From positions 20,498,986 through 20,562,985 of the forward strand of contig OW203722.1 in assembly GCA_934045075.1 (NCBI GenBank): a stretch of 64,000 nt of DNA, written 5' to 3'. Shown here one piece after another: positions 60,201-64,000 of this stretch; position 1 is the first letter of the stretch; every line of letters begins with the position of its first letter. This stretch comes from Yponomeuta sedellus (Eukaryota > Arthropoda > Insecta > Lepidoptera > Yponomeutidae). The position numbers and the translations under genes were made by a program. Below the pieces are notes generated by a model. It was not told the origin of the DNA, made no database searches, and saw only the letters and a list, made by a program, of their open reading frames with translations.

Positions 60201-62976
60201 CGTCGAGACACGTCCAGTAGAGAGCCCGCCCCAGCACGTCCAGCACCATGTGGTAGGGCTTGCTGAGGCCCGTCACCACGGGGGCCGACTCGGAGGTGGA
60301 GCTGGCGGAGTACGAGATCGGCACCCGCCGGATGGACTTCGAGTCTTCGTCCATCCAGTAGAGGAGTCTGGTGGCGGATTGAAACTCGGACGTAAAACAA
60401 TCAATCGACCGAGGCAAAGTAGGCCTAGTTGCGTGGTACGGTAACCGAAGATGTTAAAGTAATAATAAACTTGGCGGAGTAATAATAATGTAACTTGACT
60501 TTCAATAAATGGTAAAAAGTAAAACTTCCAAGAATTACACATATTTGTAAATTATACTATTAATACATATACTGTATAAAAATCATTTAACTTCTAATTT
60601 TTGGTGTACATAAAATAAAGAATACTACTTATCAATCTAATTATAATCGTGATTTTTATAAAAATGCATAACAACGCCCAAGCTGAAAAACTTTATCTTT
60701 AAAATTTCTATGATTTATCTGACGAGCGTCCTTGTCCTGTAAGAGACGTCATTGTAATCTCGTCCAACTCTAACATTTGGGTAAACAAGCTTTCCCATGA
60801 GAACAGCATAATTCATTCTCTCTTTTCTTGTGTCAGTTCCACTTTCAACATTAATATAGCGACTCTGTCTGAAAAAGTTAACGCGTAGTCTAAAAGGTAG
60901 GTTTATTAGTCTTTTTCCATTTAGAAACTACGCTTATACTTCTTTTGTACTCGTCGAAACGAACAAGGTTATATGAAGAGGGCAACTTCGAAGCCTCAAA
61001 GGAATTAGCTGTTCCATACATAATGTTAGTACGGGCCATTGTCTCTAAGGTAATAAAATGTGTAGCAGAAGGTTCCCGTAAAACTGAATCAGGTAAATAA
61101 ATAAAATAAATTTTTACTAAGAGAACAACTTTGAAATCGCGAATATAAAAATACTAGCTGATCCGGCAAACGTTGTTTTCCATATTAATTAGTCTTTGAC
61201 CTATTCTCAGATTTACTACATATACATAAAAATAACATAAATAGGTGAAGCCGTTTCGGAGGGGTTCAGTAACGAACACAGTGATAAGAGATTTTTAAAT
61301 ATTAGAAGACACAGTTGGATTTAATAAAGGTTATTTCCTGTGTTTACGAGTAAAATTTTACTGGACCTTTCTGAAACACAAAACAACTTTCTGGAATATT
61401 CCTCATCTGCAGTAGATGAGGAATATTCCAACGTTTTCGCGAAGATACGGAGGTTACACTCGGTACATTGTAACGCTTACTTGTTCAATGGATCGTATTC
61501 GATAGCCTTGACGTTTCTCAGTCCCGACAGCGGAATAAAAGCATCGGTACACTCTCCGTTCGCCACCATGATGCGCCCGATCGCGTTCTTCTGAGCGAAT
61601 AGGAGGAATTCTTCAGGCTCTGCAAACAAATACACAAATAACTATTATAACTAGTATGCTTTCCGCAGCATTTCCTAGTGTTTTCCTAATTTTGTAAGCA
61701 TAGTAACTAACGCCTTAAAACTGCTAGTTGTTGATTGCACTGGTGGAATCTTGTTAGGTAGCTAGTCCTACCAACCTATGCATAGATTTAGGATGATTTG
61801 AGAAAAGATGGTCAGAGTGGAGTTTGGTCTAGCTGTCTTTTTCTCCACTACAACTCGACCGTAAGACAGTAATAACAATACCCTTGTACATTGACATTCA
61901 ACAAACAGAATATAAATTGTTTATGTTAAAACAATTTTATGAGTTATGATTAACGGCCGAGCCCAATAACCAATCCTGATCCATTTTTATCTATCCCAGA
62001 TTGAGAATTTAATACATTTTCGTAGTTGCGTGTCCCAATAATCTATCAAAGGATAGAAATCGACATCTGTGAAAACTATCCATCGAAGAGAGGTCGGATC
62101 ACAGATTATGGATAGACCTCTGTTCTTAAATGACTGATTCTGTGTATCAATAACCACGGATACATCTATGATCAATAACCTATCCGTTTACTTTCACATT
62201 TGCACCGATCGGTTTGAGCAGTCTGCAACAGCAATCCACGTATTTGACGGATTTGAGCCTTATATCCGAAGATTAAAAGATTTATATTTTTGGAAAATGT
62301 GTGCGGCATTTTTGTGACTACAATAGTTCTCGATACGATAGATCTGGACTCGATAGTGATCTGATTGGAGGGGTGACGGAGTTGTAGCCCGACGTCCTAC
62401 GCGGAGAATGAGACCGGTGAAATCTGGATGATGCTGATTTTACATTCAGATTCAGATAACGAAAGTCTGCAACGGATTATTAACTGAAATAACGCCATTA
62501 TTGCGTGTAACTTCCAGAAGATACGATTGTTTTTTGTTGAAAATATTCGATTTTATTGTACCTAGGTACCTAACTACATACCGACCTATTGTTAACCTAA
62601 TTATTTGCAGAAATAGTGGACTGTCACCTTCGCAACAACTACTGCTAGCACTATGACTCCCTTCTGACCCGATAACGTGGCTTTTGGCCGCTATTTTACT
62701 TTACAGAATAATCGTAAAATTAACAATTACCTGAACAAGTCAAGTTATCCGCATTCAATCTATGGTGAGTTGGGCAAGCGCATTTATAGTCAGTACTCCC
62801 ATCCTCCGCTGGTAACGCCAGACACAAATGTGCGCAGCCTCCGTTGTCAACTGCGCATTGGTTACCGCCAGCGTTGCGCGGCTTGTGATAGACTTTCAAG
62901 TCAGAAATGAAGTCGAGGCGTTTGTGGATCTTCTGGCGACTGGATCCGTCGGTTTTCTTTGCTACCTCGATGTCAC
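33073..62976 (-). CDS. arr: arrow / LRP5/6 Wnt co-receptor, ten 3' exons
   Basis: Arrow is the single-pass receptor that with Frizzled binds Wnt; its phosphorylated PPP(S/T)P tail motifs recruit Axin. Ten exons listed separately join with every splice phase agreeing and code about 637 residues to a TGA at 33073. They cover the end of propeller 3, EGF3, the fourth YWTD beta-propeller, EGF4, LDLa modules, one transmembrane helix and a short proline-rich tail. Identity rests on close matches to the LRP6 plan ([45 protein letters not shown]). Start codon, signal peptide, propellers 1-2 and EGF1-2 lie beyond 64000. The 15-kb intron between exons at 54624 and 39723 contains the BEL element. Confidence 0.95.
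34640..34922. mobile_element. Inverted dimer of tRNA-headed SINE-like element
   Basis: The left copy (minus) runs from the tail TTTTTAATGCCCTAACCCGT through the body and head to about 34788. The right copy (plus) runs from about 34812 (GTCGCCCATTAGCTCAGTTG) to AATTTTTAGCCTCTAAATTG at 34910. The two heads are separated by only about 25 bp (TTTCACTGATGCCGG). Confidence 0.8.
34938..35444. mobile_element. Inverted-end element with SAP- and THAP-like pieces
   Basis: The ends read CTCTGGGATACGAATGGGGA at the left and, in reverse complement, CTCGGGATACGAATGGG at the right. Inside, the plus strand codes a SAP-like helix ([15 protein letters not shown], 35092 on). The minus strand at 35165-35313 codes the start of a THAP finger ([20 protein letters not shown], then [11 protein letters not shown]), breaking off before its second zinc-ligand pair. 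The two pieces are antiparallel and abut near 35160. It may be a scrambled non-autonomous DNA element, P-like by its THAP part, but this is inference. Confidence 0.4.
35513..35733 (-). CDS. arr: arrow exon: transmembrane segment
   Basis: The acceptor GGGCCGCAG gives phase 0 after the LDLa3 exon and the donor CTGT/GTAAGT gives phase 2. The product begins [20 protein letters not shown]; the hydrophobic run [20 protein letters not shown] is the single membrane helix, followed by the stop-transfer [10 protein letters not shown]. It is very GC- and alanine/arginine-rich. The juxtamembrane cytoplasmic part is about 45 residues, shorter than in LRP6. Confidence 0.9.
35734..37110 (-). other. arrow intron, mostly repeats
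   Basis: A short self-complementary pair flanks 35850-35960 (TTTCACTAAGTAAATACTTA and complement). An arthropod-type interspersed repeat occupies about 36040-36425, with CTGACTGACTGACCCACTCATC at its start and CGCGGGCAAAAGCTAGT at its end; a CTAGT end suits a Helitron, but this is not proven. No exon is required here by phase. Confidence 0.45.
37110..37808. repeat. Minisatellite (about 60-bp unit, 120-bp alternating) at exon edge
   Basis: Units of about 60 bp alternate in two forms (GACGGACCCGGTCAGTGGCC and GACGCACCAGGACAGTGGGC), giving a 120-bp higher-order period over roughly 11 units. The final, most diverged unit runs straight into the arrow exon at 37809-37923: the exon end and donor (GCGACGTACCTGGTCGGTGG on the plus strand) align with the repeat unit, as do the next 20 bases of the exon (GAGCGAGGTCGCTGC). 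Confidence 0.85.
37809..37923 (-). CDS. arr: arrow exon: LDLa3 C-terminal half
   Basis: The acceptor ACGTTTCAG supplies one base to complete an arginine codon, and the donor GACCAG/GTACGT is phase 0. It codes [20 protein letters not shown] followed by [18 protein letters not shown], carrying the acidic calcium site DGSDE of an LDL-receptor class A module. Together with the previous exon the first cysteine of this module is missing. The exon abuts a minisatellite with which it shares sequence. Confidence 0.85.
37924..38302 (-). other. arrow intron with retroposon tails
   Basis: Contains a GGTTGTGCAATAAAG tail with (CTAT)n at about 37965-38005 and a headless fragment of the tRNA-Gly-like SINE body at 38160-38222 (plus orientation). 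No gene. Confidence 0.5.
38303..38418 (-). CDS. arr: arrow exon: LDLa2
   Basis: The acceptor CGCGCCAG is phase 0 and the donor TTCAG/GTCAGT is phase 2. It codes [20 protein letters not shown] and then [18 protein letters not shown]. Cysteine spacings 5, 4, 6 and 5 follow LDLa2 of LRP6, but the acidic SDE segment and sixth cysteine that should follow are absent, replaced by ALAPLPDAF. The first cysteine (EC) closes LDLa1. Confidence 0.85.
38565..38770 (-). mobile_element. Two tandem tRNA-SINE copies, minus orientation
   Basis: Two partial copies of the tRNA-headed element follow each other in the same orientation, each with the body GGCTAAAAATTTCACCC and the B-box complement GGGATTCGAACCC. 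The first copy's head stops at the A-box side (CAGCGCTGTACCC); the second stops at TCTGGCTAC. This is the only direct-repeat arrangement of the family in the window. Confidence 0.7.
38771..39495. other. arrow intron; possible THAP exon end
   Basis: At 38775-38811 the plus strand reads [10 protein letters not shown] followed by GTAAGT, the usual C-x2-HF end of a THAP finger with a donor site, but the upstream part has been replaced by SINE sequence. The remaining stretch to 39495 shows no feature I can support. Confidence 0.3.
39496..39723 (-). CDS. arr: arrow exon: EGF4 and LDLa1
   Basis: The acceptor GTGGGGCAG and donor CCGCAC/GTGAGT are both phase 0. It codes [20 protein letters not shown], a cysteine-rich EGF part, then [20 protein letters not shown] and [19 protein letters not shown], a complete LDLa acidic site. 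It lines up with HPC...GGCSHIC and CIPVAWRCDG of LRP6. The exon is extremely GC-rich, with long Ala/Gly/Arg-rich shadows in other frames. Confidence 0.9.
39750..39957 (+). repeat. Interspersed repeat (family Q), copy 2, split by BEL
   Basis: Matches 22372-22597 in opposite orientation, including the frame [20 protein letters not shown]. The repeat is interrupted at CACCC by the BEL element and resumes at 49981 (CACCCTAATTGTGTAATGTA), which matches the complement of 22370-22385. Confidence 0.75.
39958..41477 (-). repeat. BEL/Pao 3' LTR
   Basis: 1520 bp with TG...CA ends (on the minus strand TGTTGACGAACG to CCCCAACA). It contains a trinucleotide-type CGACGACACGG/CGACGATACGG run at about 40045-40215, which produces spurious arginine/threonine-rich frames. 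Confidence 0.95.
41521..47166 (-). CDS. BEL/Pao gag-pol polyprotein
   Basis: A single intact frame of 1881 codons. Order by approximate residue: coiled, charged gag N-terminus with a Pao-type capsid region; two zinc knuckles ([14 protein letters not shown] near 470 and [14 protein letters not shown] near 505); aspartic protease [11 protein letters not shown] (near 580); reverse transcriptase with YMDD (near 987); RNase H ([17 protein letters not shown], near 1170); integrase with an HHCC finger ([10 protein letters not shown] to CTTCKIM, 1516-1555) and DDE core ([15 protein letters not shown], then MGGAWERM near 1688). YMDD and this integrase pattern are typical of BEL/Pao. No frame break is seen, so it may be active. 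Confidence 0.95.
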   Translation of the reverse strand: MEGRTTRSTKTKGAPRPEQITVQESPLSPSDIEERGVMQGNGTTTLDGGTSSVFVTELDTTEAEDGTASTSRDAINVDTHERGESTSVRTILRRASKESSRTVRRRAELQARLELDEKEARHAQAKVNVARSRLALMRLEDTDEDSVEGGTDARTQAAVEQWVNGTTFEQKRQERERKRTAGISATRLHGGEPEESLPVPAGDARGVEPSLVNNFMQAVRDAVAQATPSANKSAPQVAPRYLCELHPFAGDPSEWIAFRATYEDTEKYFSDIENVARLRKAVTGKAREAVRSTLFSSVNPQLVMRTLAQLFGQPKRLIKNEVRIIEKMPSLAEDGRNLTEFAGIVTNTVNTIEQMHYRTYLDSEEIAERIVDKLTHLYRVNWFKHRARHKDKPIMIAMRDFLNASVEECDAYEPEAVRRKEPQRTRGPYLKPVHATHAQDIEDEDDSFISDYEEDEETVNVNIVAAEDLKCLHCGDKHTLKKCHKFLQLETRQRWDIVKKANACFRCLSNRHRHANCKAQVCGKGGCKGRHHELLHYERKPMETTTPVCILSNWKTYLKIAPIEIRGPNCSRRIFALLDEGSSVTLVTSRLARELEETGPRERLSIRGIADTKLSHLSEKLNLRIRGLHRQDYHEMEAFTIPEMNICTQSVEMTDLESCIHLEGIKDQLTYENARPEVLIGQDNWSLIVSRDLRCGTPDEPVASLTTLGWVLHGIKSLAPSATRKLYHIKHAAPQQDNALDNMVREHFAIESLGVAPKLPEKDPERIALRTLDATTRRLPQGAFETGLIWKSDCETMPKNRTCALQRLHGMEKKMKRCEQFKEKYTEQINNLLKNGYAEEANATPTSPRTWYLPHFAVVHPQKGKMRLVFDAAAKTNGKSLNDALFPGPDLLQSLFGVLLRFREGTIAVVADIKEMFLRVKIREEDRDSLRFLWRNHPQEEPKEYRMTSLIFGAASSPCTAIYVKNRNAREQKDADPRAVQAVEKNHYMDDYLQSFHNAKEAKLIAKEVDRIHQAASFQLRGWASNQPGILSDFPEELRSTEDVVLGDSKDQVEKTLGLKWNLQKDCFNFALNLRNTPTEVLTGDRLPTKREVTSAVMSVFDPLGLASPILIQGKLMIQHIWRSGIEWDDPLEPRENVRWKNWLDELQKLQELDIPRCISPHGKQGEIHVFCDSSEQIYATAVYWRTEDPNGSANVHLIAAKARVAPLKPVSIPRLELQAALLGCRLAASITDSLQLEVTNTTYWTDSRTVLAWIKSEPKSFKPYVAHRLAEIEERSKSKQWRWVPTKENVADDATRHAPAKFAADHRWFTGPSFLRESPEHWPRDERQSTPLEPTGEERHTVAIITRPPKREVEIPDATRFSSWTRLVRATARFLQSVDVFKSKLKGKTVAKTETDPAWNPRQKQSKPKPPDMTHVAPKELKLIPLENVYIRRAELMIIKRIQGDKFQDDIKQLKNDKPLDKSSALRRLTVRVSPDDGVLRLTTRVNAAQYLAADYKNPIILHGRHPVVRLLIKDVHEKFHHGNHHTVMNEIRQKYYIISLRSTLRSLAHACTTCKIMKKTPSTAPRGDLPSERLQRKQPPFTHTAVDYFGPMNVTVGRRHEKRWGALFTCLTTRAVHIELAASLKPDSMILALRRMAARRGTPKTLYSDNGSNFVKANKDMIEALKKSCQEKQIEWKFIPPGAPHMGGAWERMVRSVKTALTATLKEHNPREEILHTLLLEAEHLVNSRPLIGEVRTDPDEPEELTPNHFLIGRSCGTNPLGNHNDAVLSGPATWKSCERLADHFWTRWTKEYLPTLVPKPDLDKSKSYTNPQIGDVVLIMDSSTPRGTWPRGKIIETHPGPDGNVRIVTVKTRTGDFRRPMSRVITLVPASYCSAVNT
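47167..48460 (-). other. BEL/Pao leader with CCAGGT minisatellite
   Basis: Between the 5' LTR and gag lies an unusually long 1.3-kb leader. Positions 47715-48370 are a degenerate minisatellite of CCAGGT/CCAGTT units (ACCTGG in the sense of the element). An upstream frame of 124 codons (47570-47944) rich in Leu-Asp-Leu-Glu arises from it. A TGGTCCTTCGGCATCGGA sequence starts about 6 bases after the LTR and could be the primer site; the tRNA is not identified. Confidence 0.7.
48461..49980 (-). repeat. BEL/Pao 5' LTR
   Basis: 1520 bp, same length and apparently the same sequence as 39958-41477, including the CGACGACACGG run at about 48548-48718. It is followed by the target duplication CACCC. 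Confidence 0.95.
50070..50286. repeat. MITE with terminal inverted repeats
   Basis: Arms AATTAAAACTGTTTTTATAC and complement extend about 38 bp (to GCTCGTTTA / TAAACGAGC). The interior of about 140 bp is unrelated and includes CCGACGTTTCGGCAC. No coding capacity. Confidence 0.75.
50385..51035. mobile_element. Large inverted dimer of tRNA-headed SINE-like element
   Basis: Minus copy at 50390-50490 and plus copy at about 50890-51030. The 400-bp centre is itself nearly perfectly palindromic (GCGACATCTGACTTAAGCAA and complement, CATGATTACACTATTTTTAT and complement), with the body and tail of further copies at its axis (about 50650-50720). The whole 650 bp can form one hairpin. Heads have A-box-like GGCTCAATTGGTAGAGCGCT and B-box-like GGGTTCGAATCCC (one copy GGGTTAGAATCCC). 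Confidence 0.85.
51062..51237 (+). mobile_element. Interspersed repeat (family R)
   Basis: Shares CCGAGTGATT...AAGCAACAACAGGCGCG, GTCCCGTGACTACCGCT and GCCGGCTGTCATG with the copies at 21.2 and 58.0 kb. It is truncated after GTTAAGCC. It supplies the C-terminal part of a 124-codon minus-strand frame that I do not consider a gene. Confidence 0.65.
51238..52423. other. arrow intron, no gene supported
   Basis: AT-rich sequence. A minus-strand frame (51092-51466) has hydrophobic runs but its 3' third is repeat sequence, so I leave it unannotated. A GAAATGAAATGAAA run lies at 52035-52075. Confidence 0.4.
52424..52600. repeat. Interspersed repeat with CTAGCTTTAACCCGC end
   Basis: ACTAGCTTTAACCCGCTGCT followed by GCGGGCGTTAGAAATTACG is a common arthropod repeat terminus, comparable in reverse to the GCGGGCAAAAGCTAGT end at 36405-36421. 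A CTAG end would suit a Helitron, but I cannot prove the class. Confidence 0.4.
52967..53100. repeat. Compound hairpin
   Basis: AAGTAGTAATGTATGAGCTC and its perfect complement form a 21-bp stem around 52970-53050. Overlapping it, TTTTCACATGCAC (52999 on) pairs with GTGCATGTGAAAA (about 53080-53092). The two interleaved stems could form alternative structures. No gene. Confidence 0.65.
53101..53651. other. arrow intron, nothing recognised
   Basis: No ORF, RNA gene or clear repeat is seen. Confidence 0.4.
53652..53835 (+). mobile_element. Interspersed repeat (family R), 3' part
   Basis: Matches the 3' half of the family: GGGCGGCTTGATAACTTCTG, CCCGCCACTGTCTTACAAT, GTGGTGGAGTATGGCCTAAC and the end GTGGGGACATTCATGGGTTA. 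Confidence 0.65.
54213..54542. repeat. (TATG)n microsatellite
   Basis: About 330 bp of TATG repeats with one interruption (GTAAGGGTGTATG at about 54276). It lies about 80 bp from the arrow exon at 54624-54795, in the intron just 3' of that exon. All long frames across it (Met-Tyr-Val-Cys or Ile-His-Thr-Tyr repeats) are artefacts. Confidence 0.98.
54624..54795 (-). CDS. arr: arrow exon: end of propeller 4
   Basis: The acceptor CGTTCCAG is phase 2 (one base) and the donor ACCAAG/GTGACT is phase 0. It codes [20 protein letters not shown], then [11 protein letters not shown] and ends LALLAVTK. The blade motif AVYWAGGG is a YWTD variant. It aligns with the last blade of LRP6 propeller 4. It is very GC-rich compared with its AT-rich flanks. 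Confidence 0.9.
54850..54930. mobile_element. Headless tRNA-SINE remnant
   Basis: Tail TTTTTAATGCACCAACCCGT and body GCCTCTAAATAGGTTTTTAA are joined without a tRNA-like head, like the remnant at 21933-22008. It lies 55 bp upstream of the arrow acceptor at 54796. Confidence 0.65.
55172..55416. repeat. 245-bp near-perfect palindrome
   Basis: The arms TTGAGTTGAACTCGGATTGT and exact complement continue for about 105 bp each, to an AT-rich centre in which ATCCCAATATGGGATAATAT occurs twice. It is a MITE or an inverted duplication capable of a very stable hairpin. No coding content. Confidence 0.85.
55610..55702 (+). mobile_element. LINE 3' tail, second copy
   Basis: Matches the 3' end of the LINE at 23880-26127: GACACCTAGTTTGAATTGTG, CGTTCATTAAGC, TTCTGCGCTATTTTGAA and CCTTTTCATTT. 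It is strongly 5'-truncated. Confidence 0.7.
55703..56714 (-). other. arrow intron, no gene
   Basis: A short direct repeat (GGTCTAATAAACCCCACGCT and GGGCTAATAAACGCAACGCT) occurs at about 55725 and 55898. Otherwise nothing is recognised. Confidence 0.4.
56715..56897 (-). CDS. arr: arrow exon: propeller 4 blades
   Basis: The acceptor TTTCCCCCGCAG is phase 2 (one base) and the donor AACAA/GTGAGT is phase 2. It codes [40 protein letters not shown] and [23 protein letters not shown] and YWAV are YWTD-type blade motifs, each followed by a DG turn. The acceptor region is duplicated 77 bp upstream. Confidence 0.95.
56891..57060 (-). promoter_or_regulatory. Tandemly duplicated splice-acceptor region
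   Basis: The 77 bp spanning the acceptor of the 56715-56897 exon is duplicated. The upstream copy (exon start equivalent at 56974) keeps CCATCGCAG followed by GCTTCTCATTGG. Use of this decoy would add 77 bases, and after the arginine codon the frame would read LLIG then TGA, a premature stop. Confidence 0.75.
57472..57900. repeat. TIR element split by an inverted SINE dimer
   Basis: The arms GGGCCGATTCGACCAAACTA...GTGCTAAT (57476 on) and complement (57855-57898) are about 45-bp inverted repeats of a small DNA element. Its right half was invaded by the tRNA-SINE dimer at about 57589-57846; TTAGCACTTAT stands on both sides (about 57577-57587 and 57855-57865) but can be read either as a target duplication or as part of the host TIR. 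Confidence 0.7.
57589..57854. mobile_element. Inverted dimer of tRNA-headed SINE-like element
   Basis: Minus copy with tail, body and head to about 57718, then a short spacer and the plus copy from 57745 (GTCGCCCATTGGCTCAATTG) to GCCTCTAAATAGGTTTTTAA. Heads have perfect five-pair anticodon-type stems (CTGGC/GCCAG) and a seven-base loop ACGGATA. Confidence 0.85.
57955..58345 (+). mobile_element. Interspersed repeat (family R), longest copy
   Basis: The most complete copy in the window: GTCGAATCGAGTTATTGGAA, AGGCAACAACAGGCC, GCCGGCTGTCAAACCATGGC, GGCGGCTTGATAACTACTGA, GTGGTGGAGTATGGCCTAAC and the end AATGGGGACATACAAGGGTT. No coding capacity. Probably a SINE or the 3' end of an RTE-like LINE. 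Confidence 0.65.
58346..58731. other. No gene seen
   Basis: AT-rich arrow intron sequence. Confidence 0.4.
58732..59290. repeat. Tandem repeat containing GGTTAGGTTAG
   Basis: About four diverged units of roughly 115-125 bp share GTCAATG..GCTACCGAAAT, ACATCTGGGCAGTAGGTAGG, two to three TTAGG repeats, AGAACATGTAAAA and ACACTATTTTGGAACTAAA. One unit is interrupted by a tRNA-SINE at 58967-59090. TTAGG is the telomere repeat of most insects, but these are short interstitial runs. Confidence 0.7.
58967..59090 (-). mobile_element. tRNA-SINE insertion with about 13-bp TSD
   Basis: Body GGCTAAAAATTTCACCC, head to CCAATTGAG, then a tail in the opposite orientation (CACGGGTTAGTGCATTAAAA), i.e. a collapsed inverted dimer. 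ATACCAAACAAAA precedes and ATACCAACCAAAA follows, a 13-bp target duplication with one change. Confidence 0.7.
59840..60045. repeat. MITE with long terminal inverted repeats
   Basis: The arms ATCTACTCTGATACTACAAT...AAAACTGAAAACAAAACTCTT and complement are about 50 bp, with further inner symmetry (AAAAAGTTTTATTAC and GTAATAAAACTTTTT). It ends about 50 bp before the arrow exon boundary at 60095. Confidence 0.75.
60095..60367 (-). CDS. arr: arrow exon: propeller 4 blades 2-3
   Basis: The acceptor CGCCACCAG is phase 2 (one base) and the donor AAAAG/GTATGT is phase 2. It codes [20 protein letters not shown], then [40 protein letters not shown] and ends [13 protein letters not shown] and YWTC are the blade motifs; LRP6 has YWTC at the same place. 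Confidence 0.95.
60368..61480 (-). other. arrow intron with a common repeat and a hairpin
   Basis: A GGTGTACATAAAATAAAG tail lies near 60603. An ACTAGCTGATCCGGCAAACG repeat (61153 to about 61325) belongs to a family widespread in arthropods, related to that at 33335-33600. A perfect hairpin GGAATATTCCTCATCT/complement lies at 61393-61431, 50 bases past the exon donor. Confidence 0.5.
61481..61619 (-). CDS. arr: arrow exon: EGF3 to propeller 4 junction
   Basis: The acceptor GTTTGCAG supplies two bases and the donor AACAA/GTAAGC is phase 2. It codes [40 protein letters not shown] and EYDPLNK, matching the LRP6 stretch between EGF3 and propeller 4 almost position for position. Confidence 0.95.
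61620..62730 (-). other. arrow intron, no repeat recognised
   Basis: An imperfect inverted pair, TCTATCCCAGATTGAG and related phrases, surrounds 61985-62170. Otherwise I see nothing. Confidence 0.4.
62731..62976 (-). CDS. arr: arrow exon: end of propeller 3 and EGF3
   Basis: This is the first arrow exon visible. The acceptor TTATTCCCAG supplies two bases and the donor TTCAG/GTAATT leaves one. It codes [20 protein letters not shown], then [33 protein letters not shown] and [23 protein letters not shown] is the EGF-like module that separates YWTD propellers in LRP5/6. Exons further 5' are outside the window. Confidence 0.93.
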
Positions 62977-63598
62977 CTGGGAATAATATTCGGTTATTTC
63001 GGTAACGGATTCACTGCACGGCAACAAAAGTTAGTCTATCTTTATATGTGTGGGCGATTGGAATACTTAAATAGATTTTATTAGTTTACAAAAACGTGCT
63101 AAAAGATGTTTTGCATTGGTAAAAAATACCAAGTATCAAAAGGAGGATAATGTTGAATGATTATATAACTGTCACATTTGGTTTAGTAGTTATAAAACTC
63201 TAGTCACACGACAACTATATGCGGACCGAAACAACATAATCACGCGCCGCCAGTGACTGCTTACAGACTGTCGAGGTTCGTTGGCCTTTTTGTTTGGGAA
63301 ACGACTATAAAGGCGGATTTTCGGATTGATTGAATTTTTATATTACAATATACTGTATATTTTTTTAATAATTAACTAGTGCTGTGGGTTTTATAAATAA
63401 ATAAAATAATAGGGGTTAAAGTATGAAATTGCCGTTTTAGTGCAATAGGTTCTTTGAATTGACATAGAATCTTCATGGTTTGAGGTTTTCGAATGAAACT
63501 TTTTTCAAATGGTTTCTATGATGTTCTTTTTTTAAAAAATGTGAAATATTTGAATATCGACTTTCAATTGTTTTTGTTATTCAATTTAGACAAGAAAG
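62977..63598. other. arrow intron and mariner 5' end
   Basis: No exon is found. From about 63412 (TTAAAGTATGAAATTGCCGT) the sequence could be the terminal inverted repeat and 5' UTR of the mariner that follows; the other end is outside the window so the TIR cannot be confirmed. Confidence 0.4.
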
Positions 63599-64000
63599 AT
63601 GGATACTGCGAAAATTCGAGTGATTTTTGAATACGAATTCCGACGTGGAACTAACGCGGCAGAAACAGCCCGCAATATCAATGCTGCGTTTGGAGAGGGG
63701 TCTACTAATGAACGCACCGTGCGATTTTGGTTTAAACGCTTTCGTGATGGAAATTTCGACTTAAAGAACGAGCCACGAGGAAGACCGCCCACACAGGTGA
63801 ATAACGATGAATTAAGAGAGATAGTGGAAGCCGATCCTAGTCAAACTACCCAGGAATTAGCGGCATGGTTTAACGTTACCTTACCCACCATATTTACTCA
63901 CTTACGTCAAATCAATAAAATAAAAAAATACGACAAATGGGTGCCTCATGATTTGACTGATCTGCAGAAAGAAACGCGTATCCATCTTTCTTGTCTAAAT
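63599..64000 (+). CDS. Mariner transposase, N-terminal part (runs off window)
   Basis: From ATG at 63599 the frame stays open to the window end (134 codons). It codes the paired-like helix-turn-helix region of a mariner transposase: RVIFEYEFRRGTNAAETARN, NERTVRFWFKRFRDGNFDLK, NEPRGRPPTQV (the AT-hook-like GRP linker) and KWVPHDLTDLQKETRIHL, the WVPHEL linker typical of mariners. The catalytic DD34D core would lie beyond 64000. It is opposite in strand to arrow and within an arrow intron. No break is seen in the visible part. Confidence 0.92.
   Translation, partial: MDTAKIRVIFEYEFRRGTNAAETARNINAAFGEGSTNERTVRFWFKRFRDGNFDLKNEPRGRPPTQVNNDELREIVEADPSQTTQELAAWFNVTLPTIFTHLRQINKIKKYDKWVPHDLTDLQKETRIHLSCLN

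Overview
The window is animal nuclear DNA and most probably lepidopteran (moth or butterfly). The evidence is an AT-rich background, introns with GT/AG borders, TTAGG-type motifs, a BEL/Pao element, a mariner, R1/jockey-type LINE debris and abundant short palindromic elements. No species can be named from the sequence. Two host genes are supported, both on the minus strand. One is cubilin (about 5.0-16.2 kb), a giant endocytic receptor coded by one uninterrupted reading frame. The other is the 3' part of arrow/LRP5/6 (33.1-63.0 kb), the Wnt co-receptor, which I assembled from ten exons whose splice phases all agree. Its 5' exons lie beyond position 64000.

Layout: 1-5 kb is intergenic with palindromic repeats and one unexplained ORF. 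5-16.2 kb is cubilin, with 8 EGF and 27 CUB domains, the same numbers as vertebrate cubilin. 16.8-20.9 kb is a stack of insertions: a jockey/CR1-type LINE was hit by a short LTR retroelement (5-bp duplication AAGAC). The 5' LTR of that element was then hit by two poly(A) LINE tails and by a 1.94-kb segment bounded by an 8-bp duplication (AGGCATAC). That segment carries an intron-containing THAP-type gene with two DHNY (HCF-1-binding type) motifs. 21-26 kb is more LINE debris. 27-33 kb holds palindromic and degenerate tandem repeats.

From 33 kb to the end is arrow. Its introns hold a full-length 10-kb BEL/Pao retrotransposon with apparently identical 1520-bp LTRs, a minisatellite that resembles the exon/donor junction beside it, a duplicated splice acceptor, a (TATG)n microsatellite, long perfect palindromes, and a mariner transposase running off the right edge.

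The points I consider most worth checking are: (i) the THAP-bearing 8-bp-TSD segment; (ii) a family of tRNA-headed SINE-like elements that occur mainly as head-to-head inverted dimers with 11-13-bp target duplications; (iii) the reduced arrow protein, with two LDLa modules merged by loss of two cysteines and only about three PPP(S/T)P motifs; (iv) the minisatellite seeded at an exon edge; (v) the single-exon cubilin. Cubilin (protein endocytosis) and arrow (Wnt signalling) are both cell-surface receptors, but I see no evidence that they work together.
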